DNA from: Conexibacteraceae bacterium
Lineage (GTDB): Bacteria > Actinomycetota > Thermoleophilia > Solirubrobacterales > Solirubrobacteraceae
DNA length: 9,276 bases
NCBI GenBank assembly: GCA_009785395.1
Contig: WQWK01000061.1
Coordinates: 1 to 9,276 of the forward strand
Reading direction: 5' to 3'
The position numbers and the translations under genes were made by a program. Of the stretch, positions 1-6,445 are shown one piece after another; position 1 is the stretch's first letter; each line of letters opens with the position of its first letter. Under the pieces are notes generated by a model. It made no database searches and was not told where the DNA came from. It saw nothing but the letters and a program-made list of their open reading frames with translations.

Positions 1-131
1 ATCTCGATCCCGAGCTCGGCGGCGGCCTTGATGATCGTGGTGCCGCTGGGCACGGTCACCTCCTGGCCGTCGATACGCAGGCTGACGGTTTCGGTGATCG
101 GTGTCGGCTGGGGCGGAGAAGCGGTGGCCAT
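1..131 (-). CDS. 2Fe-2S ferredoxin-domain protein, N-terminus (NuoG/FdhA/HoxU-like), partial
   Basis: The ATG at 131-129 opens 43 codons that run off the left edge. After a Pro/Thr-rich leader (MATASPPQPTPITET) comes VSLRIDGQEVTVPSG, then TTIIKAAAELGIE. This is the typical first beta-hairpin and helix of the 2Fe-2S domain that begins NuoG, HoxU and many formate dehydrogenase alpha chains. The cluster cysteines would lie beyond the edge. The start is only 4 bases after the AOR stop codon, and the stop itself forms the ribosome site (TAGGA, then CGATG), so the two are almost certainly translationally coupled. In this position the protein probably moves electrons between the AOR enzyme and NAD(P) or a ferredoxin pool. 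Whether it is a small ferredoxin-like subunit, a NuoG-like chain or a complete formate dehydrogenase cannot be decided from 43 residues. Confidence 0.8.
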   Translation of the reverse strand, partial: MATASPPQPTPITETVSLRIDGQEVTVPSGTTIIKAAAELGIE

Positions 132-135
132 CGTC

Positions 136-2052
136 CTAGTGTCCCTTCCTCACAGGGGGTCTCACTTCCTCTGGACGAATTGTTGCAACATCGGCGGGGG
201 CGGTGGCGCCGGCGACCGCATCGCCGGCGGCGGCAGCGCCGGCAAGCGCATCGCCGGCCAGAGCCGCGAGGTCCAGCTCGCTGACGGTCTGCGCGTGGGG
301 CAGGCCCGCCGGCGTGAGGCCGCGCGCCGCGTAGTAGCCGTCGATCATCGCCTCGAGGCGGTCGGGCGTCAGGGTCGCGACGCGCCCGGAGTCCATCCCG
401 AGCGGTTCCTGAAGGAACCGCTCGGGCAGCCAGTCCTCAGCACGCGTCCAGCCCTCGCGCAGGTTGAACAGCCGCTTGGTCAGCACGATCCGCCGGGCGG
501 TGGTGGCGAGCTCATCGGCGTCCGTGTCCCAGCCGGTAACCGTTGCGAGCAGCTGCGCCCATTCGCGCAGCGGGTCCTCGAACACCCCGCGCAGGAACTT
601 GCAGAGGATCAGCGAGTCCATCAGCGCCGCGCGGTCCTCGGTCTCGATCGCCGCCCGGATGTGCGGCTCACCGCCACGCAGCCGGTCGTGCTCGCCGGAA
701 AGGTCGGCCTCGTAGGCGCCCGAACGGTTGTGGTCGGCGCCACGCGCGTTCACCGCGAGCCCGAGCGCCATCGCCTGCAGGGTCCGGGGCTCGTAGCCGG
801 GCAGCTCGAGGCCCTTCACGTGCGCGGCGAACGTCTCCGATCCCCGCCCGACCAGCTGCGACGCGAAGCGAGAGCCCTCGGCCAGCAGGTCGCCGATCCC
901 CTCGCGCGCGCCGATCTCCTCGATCGCCCGCAGCAGCGCGTCGCCATCGCCGAAGCGCAGCCATGGCGCGTCGATCAGTCCCTTCTCGACGCACTCCATC
1001 GCCCACGCGATCGTGCCGCCGGTGGAGATCGTGTCCAGGCCGAGCTCGTCGCAGCGCATGCTGGCGGCGATCACCGTGTCGAGGTCGTCGATCCCGCAGA
1101 GCGGACCGAGGGCGAACGCGTTCTCGTACTCCATCCGAACCTGCTTGCCGGCCGGCCCGCGGTAGAGGTGCTCGCAGCCGATCGAACACGACGCGCACGA
1201 GTCCCGCGTCACCTGACGGAGCTCGGTGACCTGCTCGGCGCTGAGCGCCGGCGCGCCCTCGAACGTCGCGCTCGCGAAGTTGCGCGTCGGCAGCGTCGAG
1301 ATCGCGTTGAAGGCGAGCAGGTTGGCCATCGTCCCGTGGTCGCGGTACTTGGCCGTGGCCTTCCCGAACGAGCGCTCACGCAGGTCGCGGGCGGCCGCGA
1401 GCACCGCCGCCGGGTCGGCCGAGGCCACCTTGCGGCTCGCTCTGACCATCACCGCCTTGCAGTTCTTCGAGCCCATGACGGCACCGAGGCCGCCGCGACC
1501 GGCGTGACGGCCGTCGTGGGAGATCGTCGCGTAGCGGACGCCGCGCTCGCCCGCGGGGCCGATCGCCGCCACGCGCCAGGCGGGGCCGGAGCGTTCACGC
1601 AACCGGGTCTCAGCCTCGGCGGCGGCCAGTCCCCAGAGGTCTTGCGCGGGCTCAATCTGCACCGACTCGCCGTCGATCCTGAGAACCGACGGGCTCGTGC
1701 AGGCACCCTGCAGGACGATCGCGTCGTGGCCGGTGAGCTTCCCCGCGATCGCGAAGTGGCTCGACGCGAGCGCGTCCGTCAGCCGCCCGGTCAGGGGCGA
1801 CTTCGCGACCACGGCGAACTTCGCGCTCGTGGTCAGCGGCGTGCCGACCAGCGGTGAGAACACGAAGATCAGCGGCGCCTCCGGGCCGAGCGGGTCCGCG
1901 CCGGGTGGGCAGCACTCGTGCATCAGCCAGGCGCCGAGGCCGGCGCCGCCGATGAACGACCGCACCACGTCCTCGCCCAACGGCTTGACGGTGCTTTGGC
2001 CGGTCGACAGATCGACGATCAGAGCCCGGAGGAAATAACCGCCCGGTGCCAT
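136..2052 (-). CDS. aor: Aldehyde:ferredoxin oxidoreductase family protein (tungsten/molybdenum bis-pterin enzyme)
   Basis: A 638-residue cytoplasmic enzyme of the AOR family, whose members oxidise aldehydes to acids, or act on related substrates, with a W (or Mo) bis-pyranopterin centre and one 4Fe-4S cluster. Family marks visible: FLRALIVDLSTG at the N-terminus; HAGRGGLGAVMGSKNCKAV (183-201) in the first domain; LPTRNF (254-259); cluster ligands CASCSIGC (Cys286, 289, 293) with the distal Cys484 in LILCKF; EYEN (308-311); LGLDTISTGGTIAWAMEC (337-354); GLELPGYEPR (414-423); NARGADHNR (435-443). The Cys spacing closely resembles the archaeal enzymes. The start at 2052 fits the family N-terminus exactly. 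An Ala/Gly/Asp-rich tail after about residue 590 extends beyond the usual family end. No twin-arginine signal is present. It follows a MobA-MoaD gene and precedes a 2Fe-2S subunit. The substrate is unknown. Confidence 0.95.
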   Translation of the reverse strand: MAPGGYFLRALIVDLSTGQSTVKPLGEDVVRSFIGGAGLGAWLMHECCPPGADPLGPEAPLIFVFSPLVGTPLTTSAKFAVVAKSPLTGRLTDALASSHFAIAGKLTGHDAIVLQGACTSPSVLRIDGESVQIEPAQDLWGLAAAEAETRLRERSGPAWRVAAIGPAGERGVRYATISHDGRHAGRGGLGAVMGSKNCKAVMVRASRKVASADPAAVLAAARDLRERSFGKATAKYRDHGTMANLLAFNAISTLPTRNFASATFEGAPALSAEQVTELRQVTRDSCASCSIGCEHLYRGPAGKQVRMEYENAFALGPLCGIDDLDTVIAASMRCDELGLDTISTGGTIAWAMECVEKGLIDAPWLRFGDGDALLRAIEEIGAREGIGDLLAEGSRFASQLVGRGSETFAAHVKGLELPGYEPRTLQAMALGLAVNARGADHNRSGAYEADLSGEHDRLRGGEPHIRAAIETEDRAALMDSLILCKFLRGVFEDPLREWAQLLATVTGWDTDADELATTARRIVLTKRLFNLREGWTRAEDWLPERFLQEPLGMDSGRVATLTPDRLEAMIDGYYAARGLTPAGLPHAQTVSELDLAALAGDALAGAAAAGDAVAGATAPADVATIRPEEVRPPVRKGH

Positions 2053-2058
2053 CCCTCG

Positions 2059-2064
2059 ATTTTA
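2059..2064 (-). promoter_or_regulatory. -10 element for a leaderless aor transcript
   Basis: On the minus strand TAAAAT is followed by six bases (CGAGGG) and then the aor ATG. The transcription start expected 6-8 bases after a -10 hexamer falls on the start codon, so the mRNA is probably leaderless. No convincing -35 hexamer is seen 16-18 bases upstream (the base composition there is almost pure GC), which suits an activator-dependent or -10-only promoter. If the transcript is instead longer, GAGGG touching the ATG would be too close to act as a normal ribosome site. Confidence 0.6.
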
Positions 2065-2094
2065 GGGACCACGGTCCGCGGGCCCGGACGCGTC

Positions 2095-2140
2095 ACCGTT
2101 GGGCCAAACCGTTGCTATGACCCCGGTTTGGCCCAACGGT
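2095..2140. repeat. Perfect 17-bp inverted repeat with 12-base loop
   Basis: The left arm ACCGTTGGGCCAAACCG (2095-2111) is the exact reverse complement of the right arm CGGTTTGGCCCAACGGT (2124-2140), separated by TTGCTATGACCC. Each arm contains a smaller odd palindrome, TTGG-N-CCAA (2099-2107 and 2128-2136). The structure fills the 94-base gap between mobA-moaD and aor. It begins 6 bases after the mobA-moaD stop on the minus strand and lies about 43-88 bases upstream of the predicted aor transcription start. It has no U-tract on either strand, so it is not a textbook intrinsic terminator. It may be a U-less terminator or attenuator, an RNA processing hairpin, or a regulator operator. Confidence 0.9.
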
Positions 2141-2146
2141 TACCTT

Positions 2147-2992
2147 TCAGCCGCCGGCGTCGGCGGCCAGGAACGCCACCGCGTCCCCGGCCGCCAGGGG
2201 CAGCTCCGGGTCACGCGTGATCTGGTCGCCGTTCAGGGCGGCCACCACATGCCTGTCGAGCGGGATGCCGACCCCTGCGGCGAGCTCGCCCAGAGTCCAG
2301 GCCCGCGCCGTCTGCTCCCGCGGGGCGCCGCGGGCCGCGAGCGGTCCGTAGCGCCGGACGGTGACCTCGGGCGCGGGGAGGGCGTGAGCCTCCCGGTAGT
2401 CGCTGGGCTCGTTCAGGTTGCGGACGGACGCCAGCTCGGCGTCGGCGCGGGCGAGCCGGTCGTCCGCGAGCAGCGCCGCGTCGTCGAGCCACGACACGTT
2501 GCAGCGCTCGAACAGGAACGCCGGCTTGAGCTGGTCGGCTGCGATCAGCTCCTCGACGAGGTGCAGCAGGGAGAGCCGGTACGCCGCCGCCAGCGGCTGG
2601 CGGAACCCGTGCAGGACGGGCACGACGACGTCCGTGTCGGGATCGAAGCCGGCCAGTACCCGCCGGATGAACTCCGGGTGCAGTAGCGGGACGTCCGTCG
2701 AGGAGACATAGGCCACCACAGCGCGATTGTGCATCGCGGCAAAGCCAGCCGCGATGCCCTGTAACGGCCCGCGTCCCTCGCGCGCGTCCGTCACCACCGC
2801 CACTGATGCGGGCAGGTCGGGCAGCTCCTGGCCCGGGGCCCTGACGACCACGACCGGGCCGTCGACGGCCCGCTGGGCAAGGCCGCTCACTCTCCGCAAC
2901 AGCGTGGATCCGTGCCAGTCGAGTGCGGCCTTCGGGGTGCCCATGCGCGAGGACCGGCCACCGGCCAGGATGATCGCGCCCGCCTCGAACAC
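2147..2992 (-). CDS. mobA: MobA-MoaD fusion: molybdenum cofactor guanylyltransferase with C-terminal ubiquitin-like sulfur carrier
   Basis: A 281-residue two-domain protein when started at GTG 2992. Residues 1-200 are a MobA-type nucleotidyltransferase: AGAIILAGGRSSRMGTPKA (4-22) is the GTP-binding signature, GPLQGI (75-80) follows, STDVPLL (98-104) holds the metal-binding Asp, and RNLNEPSDY (191-199) matches the conserved NxNxPxDy. MobA transfers GMP to molybdopterin. From about residue 207 a MoaD/ThiS-like beta-grasp follows (VTVRRYGPLAA; ALNGDQITRDPELPLAAGD; AVAFLAADAGG), ending exactly in the Gly-Gly that MoaD needs for activation and sulfur transfer in pterin dithiolene formation. Open frame continues upstream to 3121, but that would overlap the divergent gene, and homology starts only at the GTG. 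GTG codons at 3055 and 3052 are alternatives without a ribosome site. TAAGAT lies 7 bases before GTG 2992, so it may be leaderless. Confidence 0.88.
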   Translation of the reverse strand: MFEAGAIILAGGRSSRMGTPKAALDWHGSTLLRRVSGLAQRAVDGPVVVVRAPGQELPDLPASVAVVTDAREGRGPLQGIAAGFAAMHNRAVVAYVSSTDVPLLHPEFIRRVLAGFDPDTDVVVPVLHGFRQPLAAAYRLSLLHLVEELIAADQLKPAFLFERCNVSWLDDAALLADDRLARADAELASVRNLNEPSDYREAHALPAPEVTVRRYGPLAARGAPREQTARAWTLGELAAGVGIPLDRHVVAALNGDQITRDPELPLAAGDAVAFLAADAGG

Positions 2993-2999
2993 TCCGTCG

Positions 3000-3005
3000 A
3001 TCTTA
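3000..3005 (-). promoter_or_regulatory. -10 element for a leaderless mobA-moaD transcript
   Basis: Minus-strand TAAGAT is followed by CGACGGA and then the GTG at 2992. The arrangement, and even the bases after the hexamer (TAARATCGASGG), repeat what is seen before aor. The expected start of transcription falls at or next to the GTG. No good -35 box is visible. Confidence 0.5.
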
Positions 3006-3033
3006 CGGGCCGCCGCCGCGGTATCTGGGCTGA

Positions 3034-3061
3034 CTGACCGGCACCCTGTCACCACTAGGAT
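3034..3061 (+). promoter_or_regulatory. Candidate promoter for the LLM oxidoreductase-cupin run
   Basis: CTGACC (3034-3039), a 16-base spacer and TAGGAT (3056-3061) make a plausible sigma70-type promoter. Transcription would start near 3068, leaving a leader of about 25 bases with the ribosome site AAGGAGG at 3082-3088. It overlaps the region upstream of the divergent mobA-moaD start, so the two promoters may interfere with each other. Confidence 0.4.
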
Positions 3062-3092
3062 TGCGGGCGCCAGATCTGACCAAGGAGGCGTG

Positions 3093-3971
3093 ATGACACA
3101 GCCGGTGCGAGTCGGGATCAAGCTCTCGCAGGACGCTCCGATCGAGAGCTACAAGGCGGTGTGGAAGATCGCGGACGAGGCGCGCTTCGACCATTGCTGG
3201 GCGATGGACCATCTGGCGACGATCGGAGGTATCGGCGATGACAGGCCGATCTTCGACGGGTGGGGGTTGCTGGCCGCGATGGCGATGGCGACCAGTCACG
3301 TGCGCATCGGGCTGCTCGTGACCGGCATGACCTATCGCAACCCGGCGCTGCTGGCGAAGCTCGCGACCACCGTCGACCACCTCTCGGACGGTCGCCTGGA
3401 GTTCGGGATCGGTGCGGCGTGGGCGGCCAACGAGCACGAGATGTATGCGATCGCCGGTCTCGACCACCGGGTCGGGGTCTTCTCCGAGGGCATGCAGGTG
3501 ATCAGGTCGCTGTGGACGCAGGAGCGGACCGACTTCGAGGGCCGTTACTTCACGATGCGCAACGCGGTCGCGAATCCGAAGCCGGTCCAGAAGCCGTATC
3601 CGCCGGTCTGGGTTGGCTCCAGCGGCTCGGCAATGCTCAAGCTGACCGCCCGGCACGCGGACGTGTGGAACGCCGGCGGCGGATTCGGCCGCGACCCGGA
3701 GAGCGCCGCCGAGGGCTCGCGGCAGCTGGACGAGGCCTGCGCGGCGATCGGTCGCGACCCGGCCGAGATCCGCCGTTCGGTGCAGATTCCGGCAGGTGAG
3801 GACCCCGCGGAGCTGGTTGAGCGGGCGCACGCCTATGCGGAGGCGGGCTTCCCCGAGATCGTCTTCATGATGAGCGGCGGCGGGATGGCGACCAGTGCCG
3901 ATCCGGTCGCGACCGCGGCGATGGTGGCTGAGAAGGTGCTGCCGGAGCTTCGCGGCCTGCAGCCGGCCTGA
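3093..3971 (+). CDS. LLM-class F420-dependent oxidoreductase
   Basis: A 292-residue luciferase-like monooxygenase (TIM-barrel) protein. Recognisable stretches: the N-terminal strand VRVGIKLSQ; FDHCWAMDHL (32-41), the usual substrate-side WxxDHL; HVRIGLLVTGMTYRNPALLAK (69-89); VDHLSDGRLEFGIGAAW (94-110), the family's most conserved segment; and NPKPVQKPYPPVWVG (161-175), which lines the cofactor site. Relatives use reduced F420 (or FMN) for hydride transfer to varied substrates; the subfamily does not fix a reaction. An ATG at 3093 is preceded by AAGGAGG at 3082-3088; a GTG directly before it (3090) is too close to the ribosome site. The open frame extends upstream to 2727 only as the antisense of mobA-moaD. 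A cupin gene starts 17 bases after the stop, so the two are probably one transcript. Confidence 0.93.
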   Translation: MTQPVRVGIKLSQDAPIESYKAVWKIADEARFDHCWAMDHLATIGGIGDDRPIFDGWGLLAAMAMATSHVRIGLLVTGMTYRNPALLAKLATTVDHLSDGRLEFGIGAAWAANEHEMYAIAGLDHRVGVFSEGMQVIRSLWTQERTDFEGRYFTMRNAVANPKPVQKPYPPVWVGSSGSAMLKLTARHADVWNAGGGFGRDPESAAEGSRQLDEACAAIGRDPAEIRRSVQIPAGEDPAELVERAHAYAEAGFPEIVFMMSGGGMATSADPVATAAMVAEKVLPELRGLQPA

Positions 3972-3988
3972 CCTGGAATGATCGGTCG

Positions 3989-4456
3989 ATGAGCCATCCG
4001 AACGTCTTCAGCGCCGAGTTCGAGTACGACGACAGCGACCCGCCGGGCTACCAAGGAGGGTTTGCGCGCATTGGCCGGCTTGCCGGCGGTGAGGCGCTGG
4101 CCGTCAAGCTCTACGAGCTTCCGGCTGGGCAGAGCCTGTGCCCGTACCACTACGAGTACGAGGAGGAGTGGCTGCTGCTGCTCGAGGGGAAGCTCGACCT
4201 GCGCGGCCCGGGTGGCGAACACGAGCTCACGAAGGGTGACCTCGTGTGTTTCGCGCCGGGCCCTGAAGGAGCACACAAGGTCACCAACCGTGGCGATCTG
4301 ACCGCCAGGCTGCTGATGTTCTCCGGCGCACGCGAACCCTCCGTCGCCGTCTATCCCGACAGCGACAAGATCGGCGTCTGGCCCGGCAACGATGCTGACC
4401 GCGTGATGCTCCGGCGCGCGGACGGCCAGGTCGATTACTACGACGGCGAGATCTGA
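3989..4456 (+). CDS. Small single-domain cupin protein
   Basis: A 155-residue cupin. The first cupin motif reads from PAGQSL (45-50) through CPYHYEYEEEW (51-61) to LLLLEGKLDLRG (62-73), and the second is GDLVCFAPGPEGAHKVTN (83-100). Likely metal ligands are His54, Glu56 or Glu58-60, and His96. The HxE in place of HxH is, as far as I recall, usual in this branch, which also shares the later VYPDSDKIGVW (121-131). These proteins are cytoplasmic; some are metal-dependent enzymes and others small-molecule binding proteins, with no assigned reaction for this branch. The ATG at 3989 fits the family N-terminus, although the ribosome site is weak (GGA about 12 bases before). It lies 17 bases after the LLM oxidoreductase and 51 bases before the acyl-CoA ligase, which suggests co-transcription. 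Confidence 0.88.
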   Translation: MSHPNVFSAEFEYDDSDPPGYQGGFARIGRLAGGEALAVKLYELPAGQSLCPYHYEYEEEWLLLLEGKLDLRGPGGEHELTKGDLVCFAPGPEGAHKVTNRGDLTARLLMFSGAREPSVAVYPDSDKIGVWPGNDADRVMLRRADGQVDYYDGEI

Positions 4457-4507
4457 GTCGCCCGGAGCAAGCCTGATCTGAGACACTGGCCCTGACGGCA
4501 GCGTCCG

Positions 4508-6442
4508 ATGAAGCTGTTCAAGACAAACCGGGCAGCCGCTCCGGCGGCCAAGACTGCGGAACCGCACGCGGAGCCGCAGGAAACCGGTGCTGAGACGACC
4601 GCGCAGCGGGCGGGTCCGGATGGCGCGCGGCCGGCTCTCGAGCGGCCAGGCGGTCTCGGCGCGATGATCCTCGGCGCGGCCGAGCGTTACGACGCAGCCG
4701 CCCTCCAGTTCGCGCGCGACGGGCGCGACGTGGAGGTCTCCTACCGCGAGCTCGGTCGCATCAGCATGGAGATCGCGCAGGGACTGATCGCGCTCGGCAT
4801 CGAGGTGGGTGACCGCGTCGCGGTGCTCGGGCTGACCTCCGCGCACTGGACGATGGCTGACTGCGGCGCGCTGTGCGCCGGGTCGGTGGTGACGCCCGTC
4901 TACCACACCAATTCCCCGGAGGAGTGCGCATATGTGCTTGGGCACTCAGGGGCGCGCCTGCTGTTCTGTGATGCCGACCAGGTGACAAAGATCGCCCAGA
5001 TCCGTGCCGACACCGCCCTCGAGCACGTGGTGGTGCTGGACGGTGACGCCGCGAACGCCGGTGGCGCCGGTGACGCCGGTGACGCTGGGGACGTGATCAC
5101 GCTCGACGAGTTGCGCGGACGCGGTGCGCACGTGCCCGCCGAGCGGGTGCGTGAGCGTGTCGCGCAGATCGCGCCTGGTGACCTCGCGACGCTCGTCTAC
5201 ACATCCGGCACCACCGGCCCGCCCAAGGGCTGCATGCTCACCCATGAGAACTTTCTGGCAACGGTCGACATGTACGCCCGGCGGTTGCATATGAAGCACA
5301 CGCATTCGATGTACCAGTTCCTCCCGCTCGCGCACGTGCTCGCGCGAGTGGCGCAGATGGTGACCCTCAGCGTTGGTGCGCGCGTCATCTACTGGAGTGG
5401 TGACACGAGCAAGATCGCCGACGAGCTGATGACCCGTGCGCCAACGCACTTCCCCTCAGTGCCGCGGGTCTACGAGAAGATCCATGGAGTTGTCACCGGC
5501 CGGGTCGCGGACTCCGGCCGCGTGCAGCGAGAACTGTTCGACTGGGCGCTCCGGCACGGGCGCGTCGCGCGCCGGGCGCTGCGCGAGCAGCGGCAGCCCG
5601 ATCTGCTCACCGACCTCCAGTACCGGCTTGCTGACCGGCTGGTGCTATCGAAGATCCGGGAGCGATTCGGTCCAGAGTTCCAGGTCGCGCTGGTCGGAGC
5701 GGCGCCTGTCGCAAAGGAACTGCTCGAGTTCTTCGACGCGTGTGGTGTGCTGGTGCTCGAGGGATACGGCCTGACCGAGACCTGCGCCGCCGCCACGCTC
5801 AACTCTCCAAGCCGCCTGCGCTTTGGAACTGTCGGCACAGCCCTGCCGGGGACCGAGGTGGCGCTTGCGCCCGACGGTGAGGTTCTGCTCGCCGGGCCGC
5901 ATGTGTTCAAGGGGTACTACAACAATCCGGCGGTGACGGAGGAGACACTCGAAGCCGACGGGTGGCTGCACACCGGTGACCTGGGCGAGATCGACGAGGA
6001 CGGGTTCCTCCGCATCACCGGCCGCAAGAAGGATCTGATCATCACCTCGAGCGGCAAGAACGTCACGCCGGTCAACATCGAAAGCGACCTGCGCGACAGC
6101 CGCTACATCACCGAGGCGGTCGTGTACGGCGACAACCGCAACTACCTGGTCGCGCTGCTCACGCTCGACCCCGACGAGTCGGTGAAGCTGGCTGAGCGGC
6201 TGGGAATCGCAACCGACCCGGCGACGATCGCAACCGACCCCGCTGTCCACGCCGAGCTCCAGGAGGAGGTGGACCGCGTCAACCGGAAGTTCGCGCGGAT
6301 CGAGCAGATCAAGCGCTTCGCCGTCCTCGAACACGAGTTCACCCAGGCCGGCGGCGAGCTCACGCCGACGCTCAAGGTCAAGCGCGCGATCGTCTACGAC
6401 AAGTACGCGGAGGTGTTCGAGCGGTTGTACGCCGGCGCGTAG
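4508..6442 (+). CDS. fadD: AMP-forming long-chain fatty acid-CoA ligase (FadD15-like)
   Basis: A 644-residue adenylate-forming enzyme of the ANL superfamily that activates a carboxylic acid with ATP and joins it to CoA. Core motifs in order: YTSGTTGPPKG (231-241, phosphate loop), FLPLAHVLARV (271-281), GYGLTET (419-425), GWLHTGDLGEIDEDGF (485-500), ITGRKKDLI (503-511), SSGKNVTPVNIE (514-525), and the catalytic lysine region TPTLKVKR (619-626). Motif layout and the long middle section are those of FadD15/AMP-dependent very-long-chain ligases. The first 45 residues are an Ala/Pro/Glu-rich, probably disordered, extension; homology starts near residue 46. No strong ribosome site precedes the ATG, so the true start might differ, but no better one exists before Met53. 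Two coding repeats occur (5042-5095 and 6206-6247). The substrate chain length cannot be read from sequence. Confidence 0.95.
   Translation: MKLFKTNRAAAPAAKTAEPHAEPQETGAETTAQRAGPDGARPALERPGGLGAMILGAAERYDAAALQFARDGRDVEVSYRELGRISMEIAQGLIALGIEVGDRVAVLGLTSAHWTMADCGALCAGSVVTPVYHTNSPEECAYVLGHSGARLLFCDADQVTKIAQIRADTALEHVVVLDGDAANAGGAGDAGDAGDVITLDELRGRGAHVPAERVRERVAQIAPGDLATLVYTSGTTGPPKGCMLTHENFLATVDMYARRLHMKHTHSMYQFLPLAHVLARVAQMVTLSVGARVIYWSGDTSKIADELMTRAPTHFPSVPRVYEKIHGVVTGRVADSGRVQRELFDWALRHGRVARRALREQRQPDLLTDLQYRLADRLVLSKIRERFGPEFQVALVGAAPVAKELLEFFDACGVLVLEGYGLTETCAAATLNSPSRLRFGTVGTALPGTEVALAPDGEVLLAGPHVFKGYYNNPAVTEETLEADGWLHTGDLGEIDEDGFLRITGRKKDLIITSSGKNVTPVNIESDLRDSRYITEAVVYGDNRNYLVALLTLDPDESVKLAERLGIATDPATIATDPAVHAELQEEVDRVNRKFARIEQIKRFAVLEHEFTQAGGELTPTLKVKRAIVYDKYAEVFERLYAGA
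5042..5095 (+). repeat. Six-unit 9-nt coding tandem repeat in the acyl-CoA ligase
   Basis: Six imperfect copies of GGTGACGCC lie head to tail: GGTGACGCC, GCGAACGCC, GGTGGCGCC, GGTGACGCC, GGTGACGCT, GGGGACGTG. They encode GDA-ANA-GGA-GDA-GDA-GDV (residues 179-196), in the surface loop before the VITLDEL segment. Copy number is likely to vary among strains through replication slippage, in frame and outside the active site. Confidence 0.85.
6206..6247 (+). repeat. 21-nt in-frame tandem duplication in the acyl-CoA ligase
   Basis: Two adjacent 21-base units both start ATCGCAACCGACCC and encode IATDPAT and IATDPAV (residues 567-580), in the C-terminal domain between the GIA segment and the HAELQEEVDRVN helix. 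The first 14 bases are identical and the rest has diverged, so the duplication is not very recent. Confidence 0.75.
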
Positions 6443-6445
6443 GTG

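Noticed and set aside
28..1857. A 609-codon open frame on the plus strand
   Set aside because: It is antisense to the AOR gene, rich in Arg/Gly/Ala with no recognisable domain; high GC removes stop codons opposite real genes. The minus strand has clear AOR motifs.
2993..3121. Extended mobA-moaD start at ATG 3121
   Set aside because: It would overlap the divergent LLM gene and its ribosome site, and the extra 43 residues show no homology; MobA similarity starts at GTG 2992.
3978..3992. Four-codon mini-frame ATGATCGGTCGATGA overlapping the cupin start
   Set aside because: It could be read as a coupling leader peptide, but there is no ribosome site of note and such short frames are frequent by chance.
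4139..4180. Cupin HxE in place of HxH as a lost metal ligand
   Set aside because: The HYE form with following glutamates seems usual in this cupin branch, and Glu can replace His as a ligand, so it is not treated as damage.
4457..4507. Possible separate promoter for the acyl-CoA ligase
   Set aside because: No TANNNT or -35-like hexamer at proper spacing was found in the 51-base gap.
3833..4945. A 370-codon open frame on the minus strand across three genes
   Set aside because: It is antisense to the end of the LLM gene, all of the cupin and the start of the ligase, each with strong family motifs; the antisense translation shows none.
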